A stretch of DNA of 45,632 bases. Origin: Leptospira idonii. GTDB lineage: Bacteria > Spirochaetota > Leptospiria > Leptospirales > Leptospiraceae. Shown piece by piece: positions 1 through 7,677 of this stretch. The DNA lies in contig NZ_RQHW01000015.1 in assembly GCF_004770995.1 (NCBI RefSeq), forward strand, positions 1-45,632, given 5' to 3'. Below the pieces are notes generated by a model. It searched no databases, was not told the origin of the DNA, and worked only from the letters and a program-made list of their open reading frames with translations. Position 1 is the stretch's first letter. The number at the start of each line of letters is the position of its first letter. The position numbers were made by a program, and so were the translations under genes.

Positions 1-159
1 TTAAACCATGCAGAAGAAGTTATGATTAAAATTCATAATTGGATTGACGACTACAATACTTTTGCTCCCCATAAAGGATTAAAAATGATGTCACCAAAAG
101 AATTCATTTTAAATGAGCTAGCCAATGTCTGTTCGATTTTTTGGGCGACTCCTAGATAA
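1..159 (+). CDS. IS3-family transposase (OrfB), C-terminal fragment cut by the window edge
   Basis: The plus strand is open from base 1 to a TAA at 157-159 and encodes 52 residues. It contains the pattern WIDDYNTFAPHKGL followed by MSPKEF, the usual C-terminal end of the DDE integrase core in IS3-family OrfB transposases (W...YN..RPH..L....P..F). Only the last part of the gene is inside the window, so whether the element is intact upstream cannot be judged. It marks the left edge as mobile-element territory, in keeping with the decayed IS256-type gene at 1139-2060. Confidence 0.75.
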   Translation, partial: LNHAEEVMIKIHNWIDDYNTFAPHKGLKMMSPKEFILNELANVCSIFWATPR

Positions 160-200
160 ATCGAATACTTTTAACAAATTCTCTTATTCCTTTGAAGCGA

Positions 201-704
201 CTATTGAGAAATCCTTTTTGCTTTAAATAATTGTATCAAGTCTTTTTTCACGATATTACACTCATAACGAAAAAGTAATAAGCTTAGGAAGTAAGAAAAG
301 ACTATCACTCCACCAAACACAAAACTCTTAATTGTTACAATCTTTGTTAAAAAAATCAATACTAATGATTTGATAAAGAATATGGTAAAAAGTAAAATAA
401 ATGAACTAAGAGCGATGCCAACATTATAGCCTAATCTCATCTTAAGAAAGATTTCCGTTTTCCCATTGTTCGCAGTAAATTTACCTAAGACAATAGGCTG
501 GAAGGAATTTTGGTATTCAAGAAAGTATTTATTCTTTCTCGAATCATTAATATGGGTCAATCTGAACTGAAGACTTGATACTACAAGATTTGACTGCAAC
601 AGACACTTCTCATAATGCATTGGCTTACTACGCAAAATATAAGAATAAAAAAATAACCTTAAATATCTAAATAGTATTTGATAGATATTCGAATCCTCGC
701 TCAT
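201..704 (-). CDS. hypothetical membrane protein, 167 aa
   Basis: I do not recognise this protein. It has an ATG start at 704 and a long polar N-terminal half. Two strongly hydrophobic segments follow at about residues 95-120 and 127-147, then a short basic tail (KKDLIQLFKAKR), so it should sit in the inner membrane. It lies between an IS3 remnant and the superinfection-immunity-like gene at 727-957 on the same strand, 22 nt downstream of it. The two could be co-transcribed as accessory cargo. Base composition is more AT-rich than in the conserved genes further right, consistent with acquired DNA. No function is proposed. Confidence 0.6.
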   Translation of the reverse strand: MSEDSNIYQILFRYLRLFFYSYILRSKPMHYEKCLLQSNLVVSSLQFRLTHINDSRKNKYFLEYQNSFQPIVLGKFTANNGKTEIFLKMRLGYNVGIALSSFILLFTIFFIKSLVLIFLTKIVTIKSFVFGGVIVFSYFLSLLLFRYECNIVKKDLIQLFKAKRISQ

Positions 705-726
705 GAAAATTCTAATAAAGCATCTG

Positions 727-957
727 TTACAACGAATTACTTATTTTTTGTTTCTTAATAGAAATAATCAATGAGTAAATCCAGCCCAAAAACGTCCACC
801 CCAGAAAGAGGTTGGTGAGAAATACTTTCAGCATATTTGATTTTTTGAAAATCGAAATGATGGTTGGCAAGAAATACAAACAGATGAAAGCACAAAATAA
901 CAATCCAGGAATTACAATTTCCCAAATCCCTATGTTCTTTAATGCAAATTGATTCAT
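727..957 (-). CDS. superinfection immunity-type small membrane protein, 76 aa
   Basis: Two hydrophobic segments are separated by a short basic loop. The pattern YFLPTI followed by FLTNLFLGWTFLGWIYSL matches the family named after the phage T4 Imm superinfection-immunity protein: a YFLP motif, then NLFLGWT.IGW. T4 Imm blocks DNA injection by related phage, but most bacterial members are uncharacterised, so an anti-phage role here is inference. A purine-rich GGAGAG lies just before the ATG at 957. It lies in the IS-flanked left edge, upstream of the unrecognised membrane protein at 201-704. Confidence 0.75.
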   Translation of the reverse strand: MNQFALKNIGIWEIVIPGLLFCAFICLYFLPTIISIFKKSNMLKVFLTNLFLGWTFLGWIYSLIISIKKQKISNSL

Positions 958-1138
958 TGACTCTCCGAATTTATCAGTTTTAAATTCACTAAGTAATTCA
1001 TATTAATTTAAACTATCCTGATTTGCAAATGGAATTTAATGCATTCGCCACCGCGGGATTATATCAAAAAATTGTGTAAATCAGTATCCCATATTATTTC
1101 CATACCCCAAATCAAAAAGTTGGTTGAGCCCATAAATA

Positions 1139-2060
1139 TTAGCTGCTAATAGCAGGAATAGGCTTTCTGGACCATAGACCATGTAGATTGCAAAACTGAA
1201 TGAAAAGGTTAACTTCTAAAAACCTAGTGCTGGCAAAGTAACCACCTAAATCGTTTCTCATTCTTTCAATCCCGGAGTTAATAGATTCGACAGCGTTGGT
1301 GGTATAAAAATGTTTTCTAGTATCTTCCGGAAAAAGCAAAAAAGTGAGATAGTGATCTTTTTGTTTCTTTAAAAGATCAGCCATATCCTGTTTTCCAATT
1401 TGACAAGATCAACTAAATTATTAAAATAAATTTCTCCTTCATTAAAGTCTCTGGCATCTTTGATATCTCTCCAGAGTCGCATAGCTTCTTTAGAATTAGC
1501 CTTTGATAAATTATGGTGTAGATTTCGTGCTAGGTGAACCATACATATTTGTCTGTAAGCCATCGGTCCAGAAAGCTTTAGTTTCTGAACCTTTGAGAGT
1601 CCGAAAGCCCAATATTTCCTTGGTTCCATCGCGTTTGGATTCCGCAAGCAACGAAAATAACAGTCTTTTGATTTCTTCTATTTTCATCTCTCATTTGTGT
1701 ATGGCATGCATCGATGAAAACGGAAATCCATTCTTTATCGAAAGGTCTGGATTTATAGTAATCCATTCAGCGACAAAATCGAGAGCATCATTTAAAGTAT
1801 CTTTTGAGAAAGGTAGTTTTTTACAGGATCGTTCAATTTGTGCACAAGATTAACCGTTGGATAACATCGCGATGATTAACTCTTCATAATCTTTGTCGAT
1901 ACGTTTCCAATGAGGAGGAAGGATCGCGGGTCTAAATTGAGTTCCTGAGCGAATTCTAGGGATTTTTAGTGTGCTAGTATAGTATTCACCTGACAGTTTT
2001 GTAAAGAAGCAGTGGTCACACCTCTTCTAATTGGAAAAATGATTTTAAGCACAAAGTCAT
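1139..2060 (-). pseudogene. decayed IS256-family (mutator) transposase
   Basis: Read on the minus strand, fragments in different frames line up with one IS256-type transposase. First come LKIPRIRSGTQFRPAILPPH and AMLSNG followed by an in-frame TAA near 1850. Then come WISVFIDACHTQMRDEN and FVACGIQT (catalytic core), CMVHLARN in another frame, and finally FYTTNAVESINSGIERMRN at the C-terminus. At least one stop and two frame changes break it, and the N-terminal part is missing. No intact terminal inverted repeats or target duplications could be assigned. It is a dead remnant, not a functional transposase. Confidence 0.85.
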
Positions 2061-2272
2061 GTTCACTTAAAAGAATTAAGCAATAGAAATGATACGAACC
2101 CCCCCCCTCCCCAAAAAAATCCACCTTAAGATAAAAAAATCCTTGTACTTTCTTTTGTATCTGAGAGAGTGATTGAGTACGTTCCTAATACGGAATCTCG
2201 CAAACTCCAGGGGAAGATGTCGGAGTCTTTCCCTGGAACTTTTCCTCGAAAACCAATTCATACCACGCCCCA

Positions 2273-2387
2273 GATCGCAGCGGAAATCCAAACGAAACGC
2301 AATCCTCTCTCTCGGTGGTAACACTCACAGCTTCAGTTTCGCAGCCTTATAGGGGCGTTTCGTTTGATTGGAGCGAAGAGCTGGACC
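2273..2387 (-). repeat. dispersed repeat, copy E (divergent, internally different)
   Basis: Reverse-complemented, this copy starts with the arm GCTCTTCGCTCCAATCAAAC-GAAAC and ends with CGTTTCGTTTGGATTTCC-GCTGCGATC. The same arms flank the full copies at 13788-13957 and 42789-42960. The interior is shorter and poorly conserved. The two arms are imperfect inverted repeats of each other, ending in CGAAAC and GTTTCG. Confidence 0.6.
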
Positions 2388-2423
2388 AGGCGCCCCACTC
2401 TCCCTTATTTTCGTCACCGGAAA

Positions 2424-2433
2424 GTGACATAAT
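2424..2433 (+). promoter_or_regulatory. GTGACATAAT motif, copy 1
   Basis: This is an exact GTGACATAAT, 225 nt upstream of the winged-HTH gene at 2658. Its GTGAC also forms the right arm of the inverted repeat GTCAC-CGGAAA-GTGAC (2413-2428). The role is unknown; it could be an operator or a conserved promoter element. Confidence 0.45.
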
Positions 2434-2480
2434 TTTTATTGACAGGGTACCGGGGGGATTATTGTACCAGTAATTCTAAA

Positions 2481-2490
2481 GTGACATAAT
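2481..2490 (+). promoter_or_regulatory. GTGACATAAT motif, copy 2
   Basis: This second exact copy lies 48 nt downstream of the first. The extended match TCTAAAGTGACATAATCC (2475-2492) differs at one base from the copy at 41841-41858, so conservation reaches beyond the decamer. It lies upstream of the winged-HTH/CLC-F operon. Confidence 0.5.
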
Positions 2491-2522
2491 CCCTTCTCCG
2501 ACAATAAGGGGTCACGCGAGAT

Positions 2523-2586
2523 TTCGGCTCCCGCCGAAGAGACAGTTCGAGATATATTTACGTTCCCCAAAAAATAGAGTAGGGGA
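2523..2586 (+). other. structured leader upstream of winged-HTH gene 1
   Basis: Two perfect inverted repeats are visible: TTCGGC-TCCC-GCCGAA at 2523-2538 and TCCCC-N13-GGGGA at 2564-2586. Neither is followed by a clear T tract, so they do not read as simple terminators. They would fold in the 5' leader of the transcript for the gene at 2658. I see no match to a known riboswitch, and specifically not to a fluoride riboswitch core. Confidence 0.4.
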
Positions 2587-2657
2587 CGGTGCTTTAGCTT
2601 TGTCTTCAGGCTTTGAAATCTTCTGTCCTTTAGAAAATTTAAGTTAGGTGACAGATT

Positions 2658-3263
2658 ATGAAAGGAACGTACATCCGAATTCCCATTCATTTCATGAAAG
2701 ATAAAAGAATCCTGCCCAAAGAAAGAGCCAGACTCATGTCCGTTTACGGAGCCTTATGGAGTTTCTGTGGCTCCGGAAATTCTTGTTTTCCCAAATTGGG
2801 AAACTCTTGGGAAGACGAAGGGGAAACCCTTTGCAAACGATCAGGGCTAGGCAAAAACACAGTCATCAAAGCGAAAAAAAGGCTGATCGATTTAGGATAT
2901 GTTTTCGCAAAAAGAAACGGGCAAGGCAAAAACGATACGTACACTTTGTTCGAAGTTCCTTCTTTAGAATCCCAAAACCAGGAGTTCAAGACTCCCGAGA
3001 AAAAGGAATTCTTGTTTTCCCCGAAAGTAAAGGAGACAAACAGAACTCCCATCAAGGAGGGAAAACCCTTATCTCTTATAAAAGAAAATGTAAAAGAAAG
3101 TATAAAAGAGAGATGGGAAAGGAATTTGAAAAAGTTTCCTAAAACAACTCAACTGCAGATTTTGAAATTTTTACATTTCGAGAATGGATCCGTTCGTTTG
3201 GAAAAAGAGATCCCTTTCCATTACAAACGAATCTTCGATTCCTTACAGCTTGCCGTCGGTTGA
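2658..3263 (+). CDS. winged helix-turn-helix protein 1, 201 aa
   Basis: The N-terminal part (about residues 1-95) resembles replication-initiator or phage-type winged-HTH domains. It has an IRIPIHFM start, a helix ending in SVYGALW, the recognition region LCKRSGLGKNTVIKAKKRLI, and a wing (LGYVFAKRNGQGKNDTY). A variable charged linker follows. The C-terminal block FPKTTQLQILKF...YKRIFDSLQ is also present in the winged-HTH protein at 41039-41602 (FSPSTRKMILEQ...MKLIWDSLQ), so the two are divergent paralogues. The stop at 3261-3263 is 1 nt before the CLC-F start, so the pair is translationally coupled. The ATG at 2658 sits in GGTGACAGATTATG, reminiscent of the GTGACATAAT motif. Likely a DNA-binding regulator; its target is unknown. 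Confidence 0.75.
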   Translation: MKGTYIRIPIHFMKDKRILPKERARLMSVYGALWSFCGSGNSCFPKLGNSWEDEGETLCKRSGLGKNTVIKAKKRLIDLGYVFAKRNGQGKNDTYTLFEVPSLESQNQEFKTPEKKEFLFSPKVKETNRTPIKEGKPLSLIKENVKESIKERWERNLKKFPKTTQLQILKFLHFENGSVRLEKEIPFHYKRIFDSLQLAVG

Positions 3264-3264
3264 A

Positions 3265-4464
3265 ATGAATATCTTTCGTTATGTTTTGAAATGGGGATTC
3301 ATTTCCTCTTTAGCGGGAGCCGTGGTCGGATCTGCCAGTGCACTATTTTTGGTTTCCTTGGATCTTGTGACTGATTTTCGATTTTCTCATCCTTGGACGA
3401 TCTATCTGCTTCCTGTCGCAGGACTATTCTTGGGTTTCGTATATCATTCGTACGGTGCTAGTTCCGGGAAAGGGAACGATTTGATAATAGAGGAATTTCA
3501 AGATCCGAAATCTGTTTTGCCGTTTCGTATGGCTCCATTGATTTATGTGTCCACTCTTCTTACCCATCTTGTCGGAGGATCTGCCGGAAGGGAAGGAACC
3601 GCTGTTCAAATGGGAGGAGCCATCGTGGATCAAATCTCACGCTTTTTCTCGTTAGACGAAGTAGAAAGAAAGATTTTACTCATTATAGGAGTGAGCGCCG
3701 GTTTTGCATCCGTTTTCGGGACTCCTTTTGCAGGAGCCATTTTTGCTTTGGAAGTAATGGTCTTTCGAAAGTTTCAGTATCGTTATTTATTTCCTAGTCT
3801 GTTGGCAGGATGGATTGCCGACCGAGTTTGTCTGCAATGGGGAGTGGTTCATACTCGTTTCATTCGTCCCGATTTTTCCAAATTAAACATGGAGAGTTGG
3901 ATATATGTTTTGTTTTGCGGAATTGTCTGCGGTGCAGTGGCTTATTTGTTCATTCGCTCCGGTAGGTTCACTTCAAGTTTGTTTCGAAAATACATTCCGC
4001 ACCCTATATTGCGTCCTTTCGTAGGAGGACTTATTTTACTTTTGATCTTTTTATCTGCGGACATGCAGAGATTTATGGGCTTGGGTTTGGAAACCATCCT
4101 TTCCAGTTTTCATACGGAACTGCCTAAGTTTGATTTTTTACTCAAAATCTTTTTTACCGTTCTCACACTTTCTTCCGGCTGGAAGGGGGGAGAAGTCACT
4201 CCTTTGTTTTTCATCGGTGCGACTTTAGGAAATGCGATTTTTTCTTTCACTCCTCTTTCTCTTTCGCTCGTCGTTGCACTTTGTTTGGTGGGAGTTTTTT
4301 CCGCAGCTACGAAGACTCCTCTCGCATGTACTGTGATGGGAATGGAGCTTTTCGGTATGGAAGGATTTGTATTTATTTTTTCTATATGCGTGGTTTCTTA
4401 TTTGGTTTCGGGAAAGATCAGCATCTATGAATCTCAACTTCCGAAAATAAAAATAGAAACTTAG
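3265..4464 (+). CDS. CLC-family anion transporter, fluoride (CLC-F) type
   Basis: An inner-membrane CLC protein of 399 aa with about ten or more hydrophobic segments. It carries GREGTAVQ at residues 108-115 (external gating Glu110) instead of the GREGP of chloride CLCs. GNDLI at about 70-74 stands where chloride CLCs have GSGIP. GTPFAGAIFALEV at about 152-164 has Val at the position of the proton glutamate (Glu203 of E. coli ClC-ec1). From family knowledge, GREGT plus a GN(N/D)LI anion site is typical of bacterial F-/H+ exchanging CLC-F proteins, so fluoride export is the most likely role. The frame is open from 3184, but the ATG at 3265 directly after the preceding stop (TGA-A-ATG) leads straight into the first membrane segment and is preferred. 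No fluoride riboswitch was recognised upstream. Confidence 0.85.
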   Translation: MNIFRYVLKWGFISSLAGAVVGSASALFLVSLDLVTDFRFSHPWTIYLLPVAGLFLGFVYHSYGASSGKGNDLIIEEFQDPKSVLPFRMAPLIYVSTLLTHLVGGSAGREGTAVQMGGAIVDQISRFFSLDEVERKILLIIGVSAGFASVFGTPFAGAIFALEVMVFRKFQYRYLFPSLLAGWIADRVCLQWGVVHTRFIRPDFSKLNMESWIYVLFCGIVCGAVAYLFIRSGRFTSSLFRKYIPHPILRPFVGGLILLLIFLSADMQRFMGLGLETILSSFHTELPKFDFLLKIFFTVLTLSSGWKGGEVTPLFFIGATLGNAIFSFTPLSLSLVVALCLVGVFSAATKTPLACTVMGMELFGMEGFVFIFSICVVSYLVSGKISIYESQLPKIKIET

Positions 4465-4494
4465 ACAAGGTAGATTTTGTTCATAAAGGAAGGA

Positions 4495-5088
4495 TCAAAG
4501 ATCGACGGATCTTCTCAATATGTCTTCTGCCAAAACTAAAACCGGTTTTTTCATAGAGCCAGCCTCTGTTTTGGGAAAATCGGTTTCAATCACCAGGTTG
4601 GAATAACCGTGAACCAACGACCAGGCCATCATTGCATATTCTTTCGGGTTTGTTTTTTTACCCACGGAATCTAAGTAAACTTTGCAGGAATGGAGAAGCA
4701 CTGAATAAGAACGGATTTGGGATCTTCTTAAATTTAAAGATACCTTCGTTCGTTTTGTTTGAAACATCAGTTTGTAATAGCTGGGATTGGAAACTGCGAA
4801 TTTGATATAAGCAAGTCCTAATGCTACGAAACCTTCTTTCGGGTGTTTGATCTTTTCAAAGGCTTTTTTTTGTGCATTCGCTAATTTCTCGAAACCGAAA
4901 GCAGCCATTACTTCCAATAATTCGTCTTTATCCTTAAAATGTCTGTAGATGGCGGCGTGAGAAGTTCCTGCAATCTCTGCAACAGAACGGAGTGAAATTT
5001 CTTTCGGATCTTTCTGTTTCAGAAGTCTATGACAAGCCTTGTAAAGGGCATTTTTGAGATCCCCGTGATGGTAGGCGGTTTTTCGCAT
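4495..5088 (-). CDS. TetR/AcrR-family regulator (WHG-type C-terminal domain)
   Basis: The 197-aa protein has an N-terminal TetR HTH at about residues 12-58 (YHHGDLKNALYKACHRLL, then AEIAGTSHAAIYRHFKDKDEL). A C-terminal ligand/dimer domain contains YIKFAVSNPSYYKLMF and AWSLVHGYSNL, typical of the TetR group with a WHG domain. It is divergently transcribed from the thioesterase at 5199. Two palindromes in the 110-nt gap are obvious candidate operators, so it probably represses itself and the thioesterase in response to an acyl or lipophilic ligand. It ends 30 nt from the CLC-F gene, tail to tail. Confidence 0.9.
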   Translation of the reverse strand: MRKTAYHHGDLKNALYKACHRLLKQKDPKEISLRSVAEIAGTSHAAIYRHFKDKDELLEVMAAFGFEKLANAQKKAFEKIKHPKEGFVALGLAYIKFAVSNPSYYKLMFQTKRTKVSLNLRRSQIRSYSVLLHSCKVYLDSVGKKTNPKEYAMMAWSLVHGYSNLVIETDFPKTEAGSMKKPVLVLAEDILRRSVDL

Positions 5089-5106
5089 TCTTAAATGAAA
5101 AAATAT

Positions 5107-5125
5107 ATGTTACCAAAGGCAACAT
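5107..5125. promoter_or_regulatory. imperfect palindromic operator, TetR/thioesterase
   Basis: ATGTTACCAAAGGCAACAT reads ATGTT-N9-AACAT with further inner symmetry (CC/GG). It has the same arm sequence and spacing as the better palindrome at 5160-5180 and lies 19 nt upstream of the TetR start codon. Confidence 0.55.
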
Positions 5126-5159
5126 TTTTACCGATTCCGTCAGGAAATTTATTGTTTTT

Positions 5160-5180
5160 AATGTTACCGTCCGTAACATT
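5160..5180. promoter_or_regulatory. perfect palindromic operator, TetR/thioesterase
   Basis: AATGTTAC-CGTCC-GTAACATT is an 8-5-8 perfect palindrome located 18 nt before the thioesterase ATG at 5199. A 21-bp palindrome of this shape between a TetR gene and a divergent enzyme gene is the classic location for a TetR operator. The binding protein is inferred to be the product of 4495-5088. Confidence 0.65.
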
Positions 5181-5198
5181 GGTTTAGGCAGGTGCTCT

Positions 5199-5672
5199 AT
5201 GAGTCAATTAAGCGCAGAAGAAACGGATCAAATTTTGAGAGAAATGTCTTCGGAGTTTCAGGCAGGAAACCGTAAAATCACAATTCCTCCTCCTTCCTTT
5301 ATCGATATGAAGGCTTCTATAGAAGGGTATGTTAAAAATAAAAGCATCACCGTATCCTTTCCCGTTATGGAAAACCAAACGAATCCTATGGGAATGATGC
5401 AAGGCGGTTATATCGCAGCCGCTTTCGATAATGCTTTCGGTCCTCTCAGTTATTTGGTGGCGAAAAAACCGACCACTACCATCGATATGAACATTCAATA
5501 CATTCGAGGAGTTGCTACTGAGCAAAAAGTGGTCGTAGAAGCGAAAGTGGAAGCAAAAGGTTTTTCCACGATTCACATGACTGCGGAAATGCGCACAGAG
5601 AAAGGAAAACTCTTAGCAACCGCAACAACGAATTTATTGATACTTAAAATTCCCGCAGGGGCAGGGGATTAA
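5199..5672 (+). CDS. PaaI/YdiI-type hotdog-fold thioesterase
   Basis: The 157-aa protein has the hotdog thioesterase signature NPMGMMQGGYIAAAFDNA (residues 62-79). Asn62, the GG turn at 69-70 and the acidic Asp77 match the active-site helix of PaaI-like acyl-CoA thioesterases (usually N...HGG....D/E). Here MQGG replaces HGG, a substitution seen within the family. It would hydrolyse acyl-CoA or aryl-CoA thioesters in the cytoplasm; the substrate cannot be read from sequence. It is divergent from the TetR gene at 4495-5088 with shared palindromic operators. Its TAA overlaps the stop codon of the convergent gene at 5669 by 3 nt. Confidence 0.85.
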   Translation: MSQLSAEETDQILREMSSEFQAGNRKITIPPPSFIDMKASIEGYVKNKSITVSFPVMENQTNPMGMMQGGYIAAAFDNAFGPLSYLVAKKPTTTIDMNIQYIRGVATEQKVVVEAKVEAKGFSTIHMTAEMRTEKGKLLATATTNLLILKIPAGAGD

Positions 5673-5983
5673 TATCCCTTGCCTAAGTTTTCATAAAAAC
5701 ATTTCTGCGATTCGGAACAGGAGAAGTTCTCCGTAGATCCGCACGATTCCATTACTTTGAATTGTTTCGTGCAGAATGTTTCACAGGATATGCGGACGAT
5801 CATCTTATCGTCTTTGGATAGATTTTGCGAATCCATACAAGATGTTAAATTTTCACAAATGACCGGGCATCGTTCCAATGCATTTGCTCCTCCTTTGATC
5901 CCGAACGCATGGTTTGAAGTTTTCAATAGATCCCATGTCAAAAACCCGATCAAAAGAAACAATAGGTAGATATGTTTTTTCAT
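5669..5983 (-). CDS. small Cys-rich exported protein, 104 aa
   Basis: An N-terminal basic-hydrophobic stretch (KKHIYLLFLLIGFLTWDLL) acts as a signal peptide or membrane anchor. The rest is a compact domain with eight cysteines in a CxxxC-rich pattern: CPVICENLTSC, SCETFC, SCG, FSCSESQKCF. Paired spacing suggests disulphides in the periplasm. I do not recognise a named family. The ATG overlaps the stop of the glycosyltransferase gene (ATGA at 5980-5983), with a ribosome-binding GGAGG just upstream inside that gene. The two are therefore translationally coupled and may act in the same surface or periplasmic process. Confidence 0.7.
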   Translation of the reverse strand: MKKHIYLLFLLIGFLTWDLLKTSNHAFGIKGGANALERCPVICENLTSCMDSQNLSKDDKMIVRISCETFCTKQFKVMESCGSTENFSCSESQKCFYENLGKGY

Positions 5984-7590
5984 TTTGCCTCCTGCCTGTA
6001 ATAACGAACCGATTTTTTAAAACGTAAAGATTGGGGATGTTCCAATAGATCCAGGACATCCTCATAATGAAATTCTTTGGGTAATTTCCATAAAAACCAT
6101 CGTTGTACTTCTCTATAACTTTCGTTCGGCTGATAGAACTCTGCAAATACTAGAATGGGAAGATGTTGTGCCGAACATACTGCCTCTGCTGCACTGGGAG
6201 GGGAATATGTGATTTTGTGATGGGGCAAACGATTTGCCAAATCCATCGCCCCCCAAGGATTTTCGCTTGTGACGCAGACTTCCGTATCTTCTAAAAAAAC
6301 AGCATCTTGTTCTATGTTCGGATCTTGCAAAGGCAGGATTGATGTGAATCCTATCAAAGGGACAAAGAGAAGATTCGCAAGAATGGTCACATACGACTTA
6401 TTCTTTTTAAAATATAAGGAAAGGGAGATAGAAAAAGAAAATAGTAAGATGAGTAAAAAGGAAAAATAATTTCCTAGATACAATGAGAATAATGCAACCG
6501 CAAGGTAACAAACGATAAGAAAGATCTGATTCCAAAAACTTCCTATTTTGCTAAGCCAGTCTTCGTAATTGAAGTAAATGGCGGGGAGTGTAAAAAACAA
6601 TCCTGCAAAAGGAAGTATATAGTAAGGATCTTTTCTGTTAGGAAGTAAATGCAATATGCTTAGAAGAAATAATGCGGATAAAAGTCCTCTTCCTACTCTT
6701 TGTTTCATCGTAGAGATGGGTTCGATCAGTCCTTTTTTAAGAACTGAAAACAAAGGGATGGTAAAGGGAAGAGTGTATAAGATCCAGCCGCCTAAGATTC
6801 GCAAAAAAGATTGGTTTGTATCTCCGAACTTACCTAGGTTTTCCGTGATGAAAAAGAATTTGAGAAGTGCCTTTCCGTATTCGTGGAAAAAATTCAGATA
6901 AGAAATCCATAATACGGGTATTAGGAAAGCAAACAGTACAAAGGGGATTTGCCGGAAGTAGTGTTTGAGCTTATCTTTTTCAAAGAAAAACTTTCCTTTC
7001 CTTAATCTGATGCAATCGACTAGAAAAAAAGAGAAATGAGTGAGAAGTCCATAAACGATAAGAATAGGTCCTTTGAGTAAGTATCCTGCACCTAATGTTA
7101 AATATGCGAGTATAAGATAAAGATTCTTTTTATCTCTATCGAATTTGAGGAATAAGGTTACGAAAGCGAGATAAAAAAATACCATCGCTTCTTCCATCAT
7201 AACGAGTCTGGAGAATTTCCATGTTCCGAAAGATAATAAAAAACTGAATGCGAGCAACAATGCCATCCTTCCGGAGTTGCTGAAGCTGAATCCCAGCCGA
7301 TAAACCAAAAGAGTGGAGAAGCTTCCGAAGAGTGCGGATACAAATCTTTCCCAGAAGAAATGTATGCTGAAGATTCTATCTGAATAGATTCCTAACCAGA
7401 AGAGCAGGGGAGGTTTGTAAGGATTGGGAAAACCGGTGAGTTCCGGAACCAACCAATGGTTTACCTGCAAACTTTCCCGAATTGTCCGAATGTGCATCAC
7501 CTCATCCCCTTGTGGAAACAAAGGGCTTGGGTCGCCCAGATGAGGTAGGAAGGCGAGAAGAGAAACTAGGAATAAAAATAGATAAACCAT
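5980..7590 (-). CDS. GT39/ArnT-like integral membrane glycosyltransferase
   Basis: A 536-aa protein with about a dozen membrane segments. Near the N-terminus lies the acidic GDEV motif (residues 28-31) in the first periplasmic loop, followed by PNPYKPPLLFW (about 55-65). This is the arrangement of GT-C enzymes of the PMT/ArnT group, which move a sugar from a polyprenyl-phosphate carrier to protein or lipid on the outer face of the inner membrane. The sugar and acceptor are unknown. The frame extends to a TTG at 7629, but the ATG at 7590 places the first membrane segment at the N-terminus and is preferred. An ACTGAC-CA-GTCAGT palindrome lies just upstream, and a TetR gene lies upstream on the same strand. 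The product is coupled to the Cys-rich gene downstream. Confidence 0.8.
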   Translation of the reverse strand: MVYLFLFLVSLLAFLPHLGDPSPLFPQGDEVMHIRTIRESLQVNHWLVPELTGFPNPYKPPLLFWLGIYSDRIFSIHFFWERFVSALFGSFSTLLVYRLGFSFSNSGRMALLLAFSFLLSFGTWKFSRLVMMEEAMVFFYLAFVTLFLKFDRDKKNLYLILAYLTLGAGYLLKGPILIVYGLLTHFSFFLVDCIRLRKGKFFFEKDKLKHYFRQIPFVLFAFLIPVLWISYLNFFHEYGKALLKFFFITENLGKFGDTNQSFLRILGGWILYTLPFTIPLFSVLKKGLIEPISTMKQRVGRGLLSALFLLSILHLLPNRKDPYYILPFAGLFFTLPAIYFNYEDWLSKIGSFWNQIFLIVCYLAVALFSLYLGNYFSFLLILLFSFSISLSLYFKKNKSYVTILANLLFVPLIGFTSILPLQDPNIEQDAVFLEDTEVCVTSENPWGAMDLANRLPHHKITYSPPSAAEAVCSAQHLPILVFAEFYQPNESYREVQRWFLWKLPKEFHYEDVLDLLEHPQSLRFKKSVRYYRQEAK

Positions 7591-7612
7591 CTCTAGTTCC
7601 AGAAATTTTATT

Positions 7613-7626
7613 ACTGACCAGTCAGT
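7613..7626. promoter_or_regulatory. TetR-type operator before the glycosyltransferase
   Basis: ACTGAC-CA-GTCAGT is a 6-2-6 palindrome 22 nt upstream of the ATG at 7590 and downstream of the TetR gene ending at 7678. The shape is close to the TGACCGATCGGTCA palindrome at 8382. Likely bound by one of the two neighbouring TetR proteins. Confidence 0.5.
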
Positions 7627-7677
7627 CAATAAAATGAAAAATAAAATTGCGATTTAAAAGGGAAAATCCGAAAAATT

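Larger units (their letters stand above)
2064..2657. other. gene-free region with repeat copy, C tract, hairpins and two GTGACATAAT motifs
   Basis: No convincing gene lies in these 594 bases. From left to right they hold: a run of nine C at 2099-2107 followed by TCCCC and seven A; a copy of the dispersed repeat (2273-2387); an inverted repeat GTCAC-N6-GTGAC (2413-2428); GTGACATAAT at 2424-2433 and 2481-2490; GGTAC...GTACC around 2445-2467; a perfect hairpin TTCGGC-TCCC-GCCGAA (2523-2538); and TCCCC-N13-GGGGA (2564-2586). The last part forms a structured leader in front of the winged-HTH gene at 2658. Open reading frames here look non-coding. Confidence 0.6.

Noticed and set aside
1503..1853. 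Plus-strand reading frame of 116 codons
   Set aside because: It is the antisense shadow of the decayed IS256 transposase; the minus-strand frames match the family.
2430..2657. Fluoride riboswitch upstream of the CLC-F operon
   Set aside because: The conserved core and pseudoknot pattern of the crcB motif could not be found; only simple hairpins are present.
2744..3142. Overlapping frames on both strands within the winged-HTH gene
   Set aside because: No recognisable domains, and they are covered by the better-supported 2658-3263 gene.
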